Assembly: GCA_030593645.1 (NCBI GenBank)
Contig: JAUVGT010000050.1
Location: 1-16,632 of the forward strand
Direction: 5' to 3'
From: Deltaproteobacteria bacterium
Lineage (GTDB): Bacteria > Desulfobacterota > Desulfobacteria > Desulfobacterales > JAUVGT01
DNA: 16,632 nucleotides
Below the pieces are notes generated by a model. That model was not told the origin of the DNA. It did no database searches and was given only the letters and a program-made list of their open reading frames with translations. Position 1 is the first letter of the stretch, and every line of letters begins with the position of its first letter. Positions 7,588 to 15,702 of this stretch are shown one piece after another. A program made the position numbers and the translations under genes.

Positions 7588-10185
7588 ATGCGTCGAATTC
7601 GCCGGCTTTTAAGCCGTTTTATACCCCAAAAAAACAAAATGTCCCCATCTGATGTTGAGGCACTCCGCATTAGTTTCAAAGAAAGATATCACGCGTTTAA
7701 GCTTCTTTTGTCCTCAAATACCAAAGCACTTGAAATCATGGCCGATATGGAACGTATGCTCACAAGCGGCCATCTTTTTGGCATGGCCTTCATACGGGCA
7801 TCCAGTACTGCTGTATCGGTTAATGTTTTCAACATGATAAAAAAGCTGAACACGCTCTCCAATGGAAAATACAATGCGCTCAATGCCCGGTTTGATTTCA
7901 TCCAGGAACAGATCGTTGGCCTGCTTGTGAAAGAAAAATCGTTAAAAGAACACATACTGGCGATTTCCCTTGATTCGGTCACCAAAGAGATGGCCCACAG
8001 TGTCGGGAGCAAGATGGCCAATCTCGGGGAGATAAGAAACAGGCTGAATCTTATCACCCCAAAGGGATTTGTTATCACCGCCGCGGCCCATGATCTGTTT
8101 ATCACAGAGAATGACTTGCGGGCTGAGATTGACATGCGCCGGCAGTCTGCCGACCTCGATCATATTGAGGGACTCTATGATATGTGCGCCAGAATCCAGC
8201 AGCTGATCATCCGTTCTGAAATACCGGCAACGCTTCGTAAAGCGATAATGGCCGCGGTTACACAGCTTGAAGCGGAAACCGGGAGTAAGATAAAGCTGGC
8301 TCTGAGAAGCAGCGCTCTTGGGGAGGATACACGGGAAAGTTCCTTTGCGGGTCAGTACCGCAGCATACTGAACATTGGCAGGGACAGCGTTCTGGACGCG
8401 TACAAAGAGATCCTTGCCAGTAAATATTCAATCCAGGCGGTCTCATACCGCTTAAACAGGGGGTTCAGAGATGAAGATATATCCATGTGTGTGGGATGTG
8501 TGGTGATGGTGGATGCTGCTGCCGGCGGTGTTGTTTATTCACGGAACCCTGTTGACACGAAAGATGATTCTGTTTTTATCAACGCGGTCTGGGGATTGCC
8601 CAAATCTGTTGTTGACGGCAGTGAACCCTGCGATCTTTTTGTGGTTTCCAGAAAAAAGCCCATGAAAATTATTCAATCCGACATCAGGTCCAAACAACGA
8701 AAATTTGTGTGTTTTCCGGAAGAAGGCGTGTGCCGGATTGAATTGACAGGAGCTGAAGGGAATAAACCCTCCTTAAACGAAAAACAAGTCCTTGAACTGG
8801 CTGAACTGGCCGTAAAAATCGAAAAATATTACGAGGTTCCCCAGGATATTGAGTGGGCTGTGACACCGGATGGATCAATCCCGATACTCCAAAGCCGCCC
8901 CCTGCAGCAAATGCGCGTTAAAAAGGATGACCCCGGCAGAATGCCAAAGGCTTCAGGGCATGCCCCTCTTATTTTTGAAAAAGGCATCACCGCAAGCCCG
9001 GGTGTCGGGTTTGGAAAGGTGTTTTTTGTCAAAAAGAGCATGGATCTGCTCGATTTTCCAAAAGGATCGGTCCTGGTGACGAAACAGGCGCTGCCTGTAT
9101 GGGCGTCTCTGTTAAACCGCGCTTCAGCAGTTATCACGGAACAGGGCGGCTTTGCCGGGCATCTGGCCAATGTGGCCAGAGAGTTCGGCGTTCCCGCCCT
9201 GTTTGGCGTGCCCGGAGCTGTGGATCTGTTGAAACATAAAACGACCGTAACTGTTGACGCGGACAACATGGCCGTATATGACGGAAAAATCGAATCGCTC
9301 CTGGTGCGGTCTGAAACTAAAATAAACCTCATGCTCGACAGCCCCATATACACTATTTTGAAAAATGTGAGCCGCCATATCGTGCCCCTGAACCTGCTGG
9401 ACCCGGACGCGATCGATTTTAGGCCAGGCAGCTGCAGCACCTTCCATGATATTACCCGTTTTGTCCATGAAAAAGCCGTGCGCGAAATGTTCAATTTCGG
9501 CAAGGAGCATGATTTTGCAGAAAGATCCGGCAAGCAGCTTTACTATCATGTACCCATGCAGTGGTGGGTCCTGAATCTTGATGACGGATTTTTCAGGGAG
9601 ATCAAGGGCAGGTATGTCAAACTGAAGAATATTTGCTCTATTCCCATGCTGGCCTTTTGGAAAGGGTATGTGGCTGTTCCGTGGGAAGGCCCTCCTGCCA
9701 TAGACGGCAAGGGGCTCTTGTCCGTCATGTTCCGGTCCACCATGAACCCGGCCCTGACACCGGGCCTTAAATCAAAGTATGCTGACCGGAATTATTTTAC
9801 CATTTCAAAAAACTACTGCGGCCTGAGCTCAAGGCTGGGCTACCATTTTGCCACCATGGAGGCTCTTGTCAGCGACCGGGTTTCAGAAAACTATGTGAGT
9901 TTCCAGTTTAAAGGCGGGGCCGCGGATTATGACAGACGTTTGAAGCGTGTCCGTTTTATCAGGGATATACTTGAAGAAAACCACTTCCGCGTGGAGATCC
10001 GTGAGGACAACCTGATCGCAAGGGTGGAAGGCTATGAAAAGGATTTTATGATTGAACGCCTTAAAATTCTGGGATACCTCGCCCTGCACACCCGGCAGCT
10101 TGATATGGTCATGTCCAATCCGGCATCAGTGAACCATTACAGGCTAAAAATTCAAAATGATCTTCTTGCCGTTCTTAAAGGATGA
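7588..10185 (+). CDS. PEP-synthase-like protein (ATP-grasp + phosphohistidine domain) without the PEP barrel
   Basis: This 865-residue protein has an N-terminal region of unknown fold (1 to about 130) and then an ATP-grasp domain of the PEP synthase/pyruvate phosphate dikinase type (about 138-440). Landmarks are VGSKMANLGEI, LALRSSALGED with Arg240, INAVWGLPKSVVDG and ILQSRPL (Gln435, Arg437). A swivelling phosphohistidine domain (about 470-570) has GGFAGHLANVAREFG with His525. The last 290 residues contain no GTNDL-type motif or other signature of the PEP-binding TIM barrel; instead they form a separate region with many aromatic and basic residues. The enzyme could therefore make a phosphohistidine from ATP, but the final acceptor is unlikely to be pyruvate in the normal way. 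It lies between a double receiver and a histidine kinase (ATGA overlap), suggesting a signalling role (inference). The ATG at 7588 has a poor ribosome site, so coupling is likely. Confidence 0.88.
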   Translation: MRRIRRLLSRFIPQKNKMSPSDVEALRISFKERYHAFKLLLSSNTKALEIMADMERMLTSGHLFGMAFIRASSTAVSVNVFNMIKKLNTLSNGKYNALNARFDFIQEQIVGLLVKEKSLKEHILAISLDSVTKEMAHSVGSKMANLGEIRNRLNLITPKGFVITAAAHDLFITENDLRAEIDMRRQSADLDHIEGLYDMCARIQQLIIRSEIPATLRKAIMAAVTQLEAETGSKIKLALRSSALGEDTRESSFAGQYRSILNIGRDSVLDAYKEILASKYSIQAVSYRLNRGFRDEDISMCVGCVVMVDAAAGGVVYSRNPVDTKDDSVFINAVWGLPKSVVDGSEPCDLFVVSRKKPMKIIQSDIRSKQRKFVCFPEEGVCRIELTGAEGNKPSLNEKQVLELAELAVKIEKYYEVPQDIEWAVTPDGSIPILQSRPLQQMRVKKDDPGRMPKASGHAPLIFEKGITASPGVGFGKVFFVKKSMDLLDFPKGSVLVTKQALPVWASLLNRASAVITEQGGFAGHLANVAREFGVPALFGVPGAVDLLKHKTTVTVDADNMAVYDGKIESLLVRSETKINLMLDSPIYTILKNVSRHIVPLNLLDPDAIDFRPGSCSTFHDITRFVHEKAVREMFNFGKEHDFAERSGKQLYYHVPMQWWVLNLDDGFFREIKGRYVKLKNICSIPMLAFWKGYVAVPWEGPPAIDGKGLLSVMFRSTMNPALTPGLKSKYADRNYFTISKNYCGLSSRLGYHFATMEALVSDRVSENYVSFQFKGGAADYDRRLKRVRFIRDILEENHFRVEIREDNLIARVEGYEKDFMIERLKILGYLALHTRQLDMVMSNPASVNHYRLKIQNDLLAVLKG

Positions 10186-11759
10186 TCCGAAAGGCCGGAA
10201 AAAAATCTAACCCGCAAGTGGTGCATAAGGTTAAAATAAACATGATACACAGAATTGCTGATTTATACCAGCCCGCCATCCAGCTTACAAAAGGGATCAT
10301 CCTCATCCTGGATCTTGATGGGAAGATTATAAGTTTTAATGAATTTTTGGAGTCGACAACGGGATATTCGTATTCAGAGCTCACCCAAAGGAATTGGTTC
10401 GACCTGCTTTTACCCCTGAAGGAAAAAAACCCGGCAAAGCGATATTTCCAGCGGTTCATCCTTAGAGACAAGTCACCCATTAATATTGTCAACAGAATTA
10501 TTACCCGTGCAGGCGAAGAACGTTTTATCGAGTGGCACTATAAGAGACTTGAGGATGATACATCGGGAACTGTTATTGGAGTGCTGGCAATCGGTCAGGA
10601 TGTATCAGAGCGCGTTGGACACGAAAAGCAGCTCCTGAATGAACGAAATCAGTTAATCGAAAGAAATAAAGAGCTCACCTGCCTTTACAGTATAGCGAAA
10701 ATAGTGGGACAAAACAAACCCCTTCCCACAATGCTGGAGTCCATTGCCGCTATTATTCCCCCTGCTTTTCAGTACCCGTCGATCACGACGGCCATTATCC
10801 GCCTGGATCAACATTTCTATGGCAATCGAAATACCTCCACGATCGGCCCTGACCTGATCGAAGACCTGGTTATTCAAAAGACTTGCCGGGGAAACATTGA
10901 GGTCATTATTTCGCCTCAAAAAGAAGATCACAAAACTGAAAAAACTCCCTTTCTTGATGAAGAGCGTGCCCTTCTGAGAAACATTGCTCATCATCTTTCA
11001 CTGGCCATCGAGAAAAAGGAAGCGCTCGATCATAAATCCGAGATCGAAAATCAGCTGCGGCACTCGGATCGTCTTGCGAAAATCGGTCAGCTGACTGCCG
11101 GGGTTGCTCATGAGCTCAATGAGCCGCTTGGAAATATCCTTGGTTTTGCCCAGTTATCGTCAAAAGTTACGGATCTGCCGAAACAAGTTTGCAGTGATCT
11201 GGATAACATTATTAAGGCGGCTTTGCATGCCAGGGAAGTGATTAAAAAACTAATGTTTTTCAGTCGTCAGACCCCGCCGCGGGAAACCCCGGTAAACTTG
11301 AACCGACTGATTGAAGACGGTGTTTATCTGTTTGAGTCACGATGTGCCAAGAATGGAATCATAGTGATAAAAAAACTTTGTCAGGATTTACCGGACATAA
11401 AAGCCGATCTATCCCAGCTGCAGCAGATTTTTACCAACCTGATCATCAATGCACTTCAGGCAATGCCTGACGAAGGTAAGTTGAGCATTGAAACCTCGTT
11501 TGACAAAAACCATGTGTACCTGCGGGTTCAGGATTCTGGCATCGGCATGACGCAGGAAACGGTAAAGCAAATTTTTCTACCATTCTTTACAACCAAAGAT
11601 GTCAAACAGGGAACCGGGCTTGGGCTTTCTGTGGTTCACGGCATCGTTAAATCCCATGGCGGCAGTATTGACGTGGAGAGCCGTATTGGACACGGTGCCC
11701 GCTTCCGGATCAAATTCCCGCTGAACAGGTTATCCCCGGAGGAAAAGAATGAATCATAA
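10182..11759 (+). CDS. Soluble PAS-GAF sensor histidine kinase
   Basis: This 525-residue protein has no membrane segment. A PAS domain (about 25-140) is recognisable from ILILDLDGKIISFNEFLE and the closing GVLAIGQDVSER. A short coiled linker leads to a GAF-like domain (about 165-285). HisKA follows with GVAHELNEPLGNILGFAQ (phosphoacceptor His310), then HATPase with the N box (NLIINALQAM), DSGIGM and GTGLGLSVVHG. All catalytic motifs are intact. The ATG at 10182 overlaps the upstream stop as ATGA; an ATG at 10242 is an alternative start with somewhat better spacing. The 3' end overlaps the activator gene at 11749 by 11 bases, so the two are almost certainly a cognate kinase/regulator pair sensing a cytoplasmic signal. 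Confidence 0.93.
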   Translation: MIRKAGKKSNPQVVHKVKINMIHRIADLYQPAIQLTKGIILILDLDGKIISFNEFLESTTGYSYSELTQRNWFDLLLPLKEKNPAKRYFQRFILRDKSPINIVNRIITRAGEERFIEWHYKRLEDDTSGTVIGVLAIGQDVSERVGHEKQLLNERNQLIERNKELTCLYSIAKIVGQNKPLPTMLESIAAIIPPAFQYPSITTAIIRLDQHFYGNRNTSTIGPDLIEDLVIQKTCRGNIEVIISPQKEDHKTEKTPFLDEERALLRNIAHHLSLAIEKKEALDHKSEIENQLRHSDRLAKIGQLTAGVAHELNEPLGNILGFAQLSSKVTDLPKQVCSDLDNIIKAALHAREVIKKLMFFSRQTPPRETPVNLNRLIEDGVYLFESRCAKNGIIVIKKLCQDLPDIKADLSQLQQIFTNLIINALQAMPDEGKLSIETSFDKNHVYLRVQDSGIGMTQETVKQIFLPFFTTKDVKQGTGLGLSVVHGIVKSHGGSIDVESRIGHGARFRIKFPLNRLSPEEKNES

Positions 11760-13107
11760 AAAAATAACGCGTAACGGAACCAAAATCCTGGTAGTGGATG
11801 ATTCCCCGCCCACTTTGGAAGTTATCCAAAGAAACCTCGAAGCTGCCGGTTATGAAGTCTTCACCGCACCAGGTGTGGAAGAAGCGATTGCCTTCCTGGA
11901 GCAAAACTCGGTGGGTTTAGTCATCACCGATATAAAAATGCCCAAAATCAGCGGCCTGAAGCTGCTTAAATATGTGAAAGAAAATGTAAAGGGAACAGAA
12001 ATAATGATCATTACCGGCTACCCGTCCATAAAAGGTGCGGTAGAGGCGGTTAAAGACGGTGCTGAAAATTATCTGGTCAAACCTTTTACGGATGAAGAGT
12101 TATTATCGGCTGTTTCCAGGATGCTCGAAAAACAGGCCAATCGCCATGCTGTTGAAGTTAAACCGCTGCCTGTCAGCCACAATATTATTGGCAGCTCCCC
12201 AGGCATGCAGCATGTATACCGTCTCATTGAAAAGGCTTCAGCCACTGACGTCAACGTGTTGGTTTTAGGGGAAAGCGGTACGGGCAAAGAGTTGGTGGCA
12301 CGAGCCATCCATTACAGCAGCAAAACTGTTTCAGGACCTTTTGTAACCGTCAACTGTACAGCGATTCCAGATAGCCTCCTGGAGAGTGAACTTTTCGGGC
12401 ACGTCAAAGGGGCATTTACCGGAGCGGAAGCTTCCCGAGCCGGCTTTTTCCAGATTGCCAACGGAGGAACTCTCTTCCTGGATGAAATCGGGGATGCCAG
12501 CCTGAGCATGCAGGGGAAACTGCTGCGAGCTATTCAGAACAAAGAAATTTTCATGGTAGGGTCCAGCCGCGTTCAAAAAATCGACGCACGAATCATAGTG
12601 GCAACCAATACGAATCTGAAACGTCTCGTCAAAAAGGGTCTCTTCCGGGAGGATTTGTATTTTCGGCTGAACATTGTTGAAATTTCATTGCCTCCCCTGC
12701 GCGAACGCGGCGAGGATATCCTGATGCTGGTTCAGTTTTTCATGGAAAAACTGTCCAGGGATATGAATCGTCCGGTGCCCCAATTCTCAGACAAAGTTCT
12801 TAAGATATTTAAAAATTATCGCTGGCAGGGCAATGTCCGGGAGCTTGAAAATCTGATCCAGCGTCTGGTGGTGCTGGCTGACGGTGATTTTATCGATGTC
12901 GTGGATCTGCCTGAACACATGCGATTCAGCATCAATTGGCGCAAAGGTCTCAACCGGCCTTTAGCTGAGGTAGAGGCGGAGCATATTGCGAATGTGCTGA
13001 TCAGATTGAAAGGAAACAAAACCAGAGCCGCCCGGATTCTGGGGATTGACCGCAAAACCCTTCGGGAAAAAATACGGCGGGCAAAACTCCCAACCGAAAA
13101 CGAGTAG
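11749..13107 (+). CDS. NtrC-family sigma-54-dependent response regulator
   Basis: This 452-residue protein has the full three-domain layout. The receiver has Asp61 in ITDIKMPKISG, Thr89 in IITGYPS and Lys111 in LVKPF. The sigma-54 AAA+ domain has Walker A GESGTGKE (Lys180), an intact GAFTGA loop (221-226) and Walker B LFLDEIGD. The C-terminus is a Fis-type helix-turn-helix (GNKTRAARILGIDRKTLREK). The ATG at 11749 follows GGAGG (11737-11741). It is the last gene of its operon, directly after the PAS-GAF kinase and before a strong terminator. It is the best candidate in the window for activating the -24/-12 promoters at 374, 6724 and 13256, including its own operon (inference). Unlike the protein at 5148, it can be controlled by phosphorylation. 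Confidence 0.95.
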   Translation: MNHKKITRNGTKILVVDDSPPTLEVIQRNLEAAGYEVFTAPGVEEAIAFLEQNSVGLVITDIKMPKISGLKLLKYVKENVKGTEIMIITGYPSIKGAVEAVKDGAENYLVKPFTDEELLSAVSRMLEKQANRHAVEVKPLPVSHNIIGSSPGMQHVYRLIEKASATDVNVLVLGESGTGKELVARAIHYSSKTVSGPFVTVNCTAIPDSLLESELFGHVKGAFTGAEASRAGFFQIANGGTLFLDEIGDASLSMQGKLLRAIQNKEIFMVGSSRVQKIDARIIVATNTNLKRLVKKGLFREDLYFRLNIVEISLPPLRERGEDILMLVQFFMEKLSRDMNRPVPQFSDKVLKIFKNYRWQGNVRELENLIQRLVVLADGDFIDVVDLPEHMRFSINWRKGLNRPLAEVEAEHIANVLIRLKGNKTRAARILGIDRKTLREKIRRAKLPTENE

Positions 13108-13117
13108 TTTCTCCCCG

Positions 13118-13143
13118 CCGGGGAATTCTTCCCCGGTTTTTTT
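13118..13143 (+). terminator. Rho-independent terminator after the NtrC-type regulator
   Basis: CCGGGGAA (13118-13125) pairs perfectly with TTCCCCGG (13129-13136) across a three-base loop, followed by seven T. It starts 11 bases after the stop codon at 13107 and separates the signalling operon from the gdhA unit. Confidence 0.93.
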
Positions 13144-13255
13144 CTCCTTCATCCAACACAACATCCGTTCCTCTGACTGATGTATCTCACTGATATTTAA
13201 TGTTTTTGATTTAATATACCCAACCGGCCGATGACGAAAAACTCCTTTTTCATTC

Positions 13256-13271
13256 TGGCATATAGATTGCT
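13256..13271 (+). promoter_or_regulatory. Sigma-54 (-24/-12) promoter of the Cys-rich protein/gdhA unit
   Basis: TGGCATATAGATTGCT matches the RpoN consensus with GG and GC ten bases apart; only T for C in the -24 block differs. The predicted start is near 13282, about 64 bases before the ATG at 13346. The 110 bases between the terminator and this element are free for an activator site. Confidence 0.87.
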
Positions 13272-13295
13272 CTATCTATGCTCAATAATAATTTT

Positions 13296-13318
13296 GTTTT
13301 TCTTTTAACAAAAGAAAC
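13296..13318 (+). other. Small hairpin in the 5' leader of the Cys-rich protein gene
   Basis: CTTTT (13302-13306) pairs with AAAAG (13310-13314) over an AAC loop, and GTTT/AAAC extends the stem past a two-T bulge. It lies between the predicted start site and the ribosome binding site. The stem is AT-rich and weak, so a function is uncertain. Confidence 0.25.
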
Positions 13319-13345
13319 GAAATCCAAAAATGAAGGAGGAAGTAT

Positions 13346-13582
13346 ATGAAATCTCAAGCTCAGGATACAAACATCTGTGAAAATTTTGACAATATAACCG
13401 CACTGCAAGTGCCTGAAAAGGTGGAGATAGATACAAAAGAGCAATCATCTCAATCTGCAGAGCCCGGCACTAAGGTGATTCCCGGAAGGATGAACGGATT
13501 GTGTATGAACTGCGACGATCGAGTTTCATGTCAATTTCCTATCGTGGACGGAGGCGTTTGGCATTGCGAAGAATATTGTTAA
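13346..13582 (+). CDS. Small Cys-rich protein, probable metal-binding C-terminus
   Basis: This 78-residue protein has a strong ribosome site (AAGGAGG at 13333-13339) ahead of ATG 13346. The first 45 residues are polar and probably disordered. The end is compact and Cys-rich, GLCMNCDDRVSCQF then GGVWHCEEYC, with Cys53, Cys56, Cys62, Cys74 and Cys78 plus His73. That spacing suits a zinc-ribbon or other single metal site. I have the impression of similar short C-termini in other Desulfobacterota small proteins, but cannot name a family. It is the first gene after the sigma-54 promoter and is followed 44 bases later by gdhA with no terminator between, so it is likely co-transcribed. It could be a regulator or redox/metal sensor of the dehydrogenase (inference). 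Confidence 0.85.
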   Translation: MKSQAQDTNICENFDNITALQVPEKVEIDTKEQSSQSAEPGTKVIPGRMNGLCMNCDDRVSCQFPIVDGGVWHCEEYC

Positions 13583-13626
13583 CGAGTGCTTTTCAGATGT
13601 ACATGGTTTAATAGGAGACTAAAAAA

Positions 13627-15000
13627 ATGTATAAGTCAGTTGCGTACAAAGAAGAAAAAACGAGCTCATACGCACAAGAAATATCACAAATGATAAAAAG
13701 TAAATATCCCTGGGAGAAGGAGTATATTCAGGCGGTCGATGAGCTTCTTTCTTCATTGAATTTTCTATTTGATCAGGAGCCCCTCTATCAGCACGAACGT
13801 ATCCTGGAAAGGATTGTCGAACCCGAGCGGATTGTCTTTTTCCGGGTGCCCTGGCGTGATGATACCGGTATCATTCAGGTTAACACCGGATATCGAATCG
13901 GGTTTAACAGCGCTCTCGGTCCTTACAAAGGCGGCTTACGGTTCCACGCCTCGGTGACCCTGAGCATATTGAAATTTTTAGGTTTTGAGCAGGTTTTTAA
14001 AAATGCGTTAACCGGTCTGCCTCTTGGAGGCGGGAAAGGCGGCAGCGATTTCAATCCCCGCGGCAAATCCGATATCGAAATCGAAAAATTTTGTCAGAGC
14101 TTTATGGTTGGCTTATACAAGCATATTGGTCCCAATACCGATGTGCCTGCGGGCGATATCGGTGTGGGTGTCCGGGAAATCGGTTATTTATTTGGTCAAT
14201 ACAAGCGTCTTAAAAATGTGTTTGAAGGTGTGCTGACCGGAAAAGGGATCAACTGGGGCGGTTCCGCTATTCGACCGGAGGCCACGGGATACGGTGCTGT
14301 CTATTTCGCTGAAGAGATGTTAAAGACTCGCGGAAAACACATCGACGGTAAAACCGCGGCCGTTTCAGGATTTGGAAATGTTGCCTGGGGCGCAGCTAAA
14401 AAAATTACGGAAATGGGGGGCAAGGTCATCACCCTTTCCGGTCCGGACGGGTTTATTTATGACAAAGACGGTGTCCAGGGGGAAAAGATCGATTACATGC
14501 TGGCCATGCGTTCCAGCGGCCGAGACCGGGTTCAGGACTATTCCGATAAATTTAAGGTTGATTTTTATCCGGGTAAACGTCCCTGGGGAGTCACGTGCGA
14601 CATCGCCTTCCCCTGTGCTTGCGAAAATGAGATGGATGTAGGAGATGCCAGGGCTCTTATCCAAAACGGGTGCCTGTGCGTCACCGAGTGCGCCAATATG
14701 CCCTTAACCCCTGATGCCATCGAGTTTTTACTTGAAAACAACATTCTCTATTCTCCCGGAAAAGCATCCAATGCCGGTGGCGTTTCCTGTTCCGGATTTG
14801 AAATGGCGCAAAACAGCACCAAGATAAAGTGGACCAATGAAGAGGTCGATCAACGATTGCGGCAAGTAATGATCGATATCCACCGGAACTGCCTGCAGGC
14901 GGCCGAAAGGTATGGCGAACCCGGCAATTATTTCGACGGAGCAAATATTGCGGGATTCATAAAAGTAGCAAACGCCATGCTCGACCAGGGTAATACTTAG
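13627..15000 (+). CDS. gdhA: Glutamate dehydrogenase, hexameric NADP-type
   Basis: This 457-residue enzyme interconverts 2-oxoglutarate plus ammonium and L-glutamate; the family form of this length is usually NADP-dependent and biosynthetic. Visible active-site positions are Lys101 in GPYKGGLRF, Lys125 in FKNALTGLP, Lys137 in LGGGKGGSDF and Asp177 in PAGDIGVG. GSAIRPEATGYG leads into the Rossmann domain (GFGNVAWGA). Length and motifs are complete. The ATG at 13627 follows AGGAG (13613-13617). It sits behind a -24/-12 promoter and a small Cys-rich gene. Placing gdhA under sigma-54 fits nitrogen control and links the neighbouring sensor/activator operon to ammonium assimilation (inference). Cofactor preference is by family similarity only. 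Confidence 0.97.
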   Translation: MYKSVAYKEEKTSSYAQEISQMIKSKYPWEKEYIQAVDELLSSLNFLFDQEPLYQHERILERIVEPERIVFFRVPWRDDTGIIQVNTGYRIGFNSALGPYKGGLRFHASVTLSILKFLGFEQVFKNALTGLPLGGGKGGSDFNPRGKSDIEIEKFCQSFMVGLYKHIGPNTDVPAGDIGVGVREIGYLFGQYKRLKNVFEGVLTGKGINWGGSAIRPEATGYGAVYFAEEMLKTRGKHIDGKTAAVSGFGNVAWGAAKKITEMGGKVITLSGPDGFIYDKDGVQGEKIDYMLAMRSSGRDRVQDYSDKFKVDFYPGKRPWGVTCDIAFPCACENEMDVGDARALIQNGCLCVTECANMPLTPDAIEFLLENNILYSPGKASNAGGVSCSGFEMAQNSTKIKWTNEEVDQRLRQVMIDIHRNCLQAAERYGEPGNYFDGANIAGFIKVANAMLDQGNT

Positions 15001-15088
15001 AGCTCTTGAACTTTCCCATTAGAGCTAAAGTAATAAATATTCTCATGCTTAAAGCCCCACTCTGATTCTTTCTTGCGAATGTGGGGCT
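15001..15088. other. Inverted repeats after gdhA (possible weak terminators)
   Basis: AGCTCT (15001-15006) with AGAGCT (15021-15026) begins right after the gdhA stop. AGCCCCAC (15053-15060) pairs perfectly with GTGGGGCT (15081-15088) over a 20-base loop. Neither has a T tract on the plus strand, so they are not textbook terminators. They may stabilise the gdhA mRNA end. The second is GC-rich and the best candidate for transcript end formation. Confidence 0.4.
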
Positions 15089-15115
15089 CGAAGGTAAATC
15101 TGAGTTAAATCTATT

Positions 15116-15247
15116 TCAGATGTATCCCTGTCGATATGTCTTTATTTCATCCAAGACTTTCTTTGCGACATCTTGAATATTCTTGTAAGCCTGAAGCATT
15201 GATATATTTGTACAAGCTCTAACGATTAAGGTCTGTGGTAGCCAGGA
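15116..15247 (-). other. Short open stretch, possible 3' remnant of a lost gene
   Basis: The minus strand is open for 43 codons ending in TGA at 15116-15118. Its last 27 residues, from an ATG at 15199, have protein-like composition (MLQAYKNIQDVAKKVLDEIK). No ribosome site precedes that ATG. It may be the tail of a decayed gene or chance. The rest of 15001-15364 holds only the hairpins listed. Confidence 0.18.
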
Positions 15248-15258
15248 TTACCACTGAC
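15231..15258. other. Ten-base-arm inverted repeat in the gdhA/toxin-antitoxin gap
   Basis: GTCTGTGGTA (15231-15240) and TACCACTGAC (15249-15258) pair over an eight-base loop with a single T-T mismatch. There is no T tract on either strand, so it is not a standard terminator. It may be an operator or recombination-related scar; no function is assigned. Confidence 0.4.
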
Positions 15259-15364
15259 ATTGAGAAAAATAGTTAAATTTATGTTGCCGCACTTATTTGG
15301 TTATCCATTATGTTGCGATGGTTTGTTCTCCCTAACCATTTGTAATTACAGATTATAAAATTAG

Positions 15365-15392
15365 TTGAAATCTGAAAAATATGCTGTATACT
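15365..15392 (+). promoter_or_regulatory. Sigma-70 promoter of the toxin-antitoxin pair
   Basis: TTGAAA (15365-15370), a 16-base spacer and TATACT (15387-15392) form a good vegetative promoter about 50 bases ahead of the antitoxin ATG. A dyad immediately downstream fits autoregulation. The promoter type contrasts with the -24/-12 elements of the other units. Confidence 0.65.
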
Positions 15393-15393
15393 A

Positions 15394-15418
15394 TATGTAG
15401 TGATAATGTCAATACATA
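15394..15418. promoter_or_regulatory. Candidate antitoxin operator
   Basis: TATGTA (15394-15399) and TACATA (15413-15418) form a dyad with a 13-base centre, directly downstream of the -10 element. DinJ/RelB antitoxins usually repress their own promoters by binding such palindromes. The position fits, but the arms are short and AT-rich. Confidence 0.4.
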
Positions 15419-15441
15419 GTTACCACAAATAGGAGTATATT

Positions 15442-15702
15442 ATGGCAAAAACAACAACGATACAAACCCGTGTCGATCCAGTTATCAAAAACAATGCTCA
15501 AATGATACTGAAAAAACTAAATATATCTATGTCGGAGGCCATTTCAATGTACCTCGCACAAATAACATTACATAATGGAATCCCTTTTGAAATAAAGATT
15601 CCAAATGAGGTTACAGCTAAGACTCTTAAAGACGCTGAAGCTGGCATAAATGTCCATAAAGTTGACTCTGTGGATGAATTATTTAAGGAACTTGAAAGTT
15701 GA
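15442..15702 (+). CDS. dinJ: RelB/DinJ-family antitoxin
   Basis: This 86-residue protein has the family layout. An N-terminal ribbon-helix-helix is made of TIQTRVDPVIKNNAQMIL and a second helix, LNISMSEAISMYLAQI. Next comes the signature GIPFEIKIPNE and then an acidic C-terminal helix that wraps the toxin. The ribbon binds the operator; the tail neutralises the YafQ-type nuclease. The ATG at 15442 follows AGGAG (15432-15436). The stop overlaps the toxin start by four bases. AT-rich codon use differs from the upstream genes, consistent with lateral acquisition. Confidence 0.93.
   Translation: MAKTTTIQTRVDPVIKNNAQMILKKLNISMSEAISMYLAQITLHNGIPFEIKIPNEVTAKTLKDAEAGINVHKVDSVDELFKELES

Noticed and set aside
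7588..10185. Canonical phosphoenolpyruvate synthase (ppsA)
   Set aside because: The C-terminal PEP-binding barrel signatures are absent and the gene lies in a signalling operon, so the symbol is not justified.
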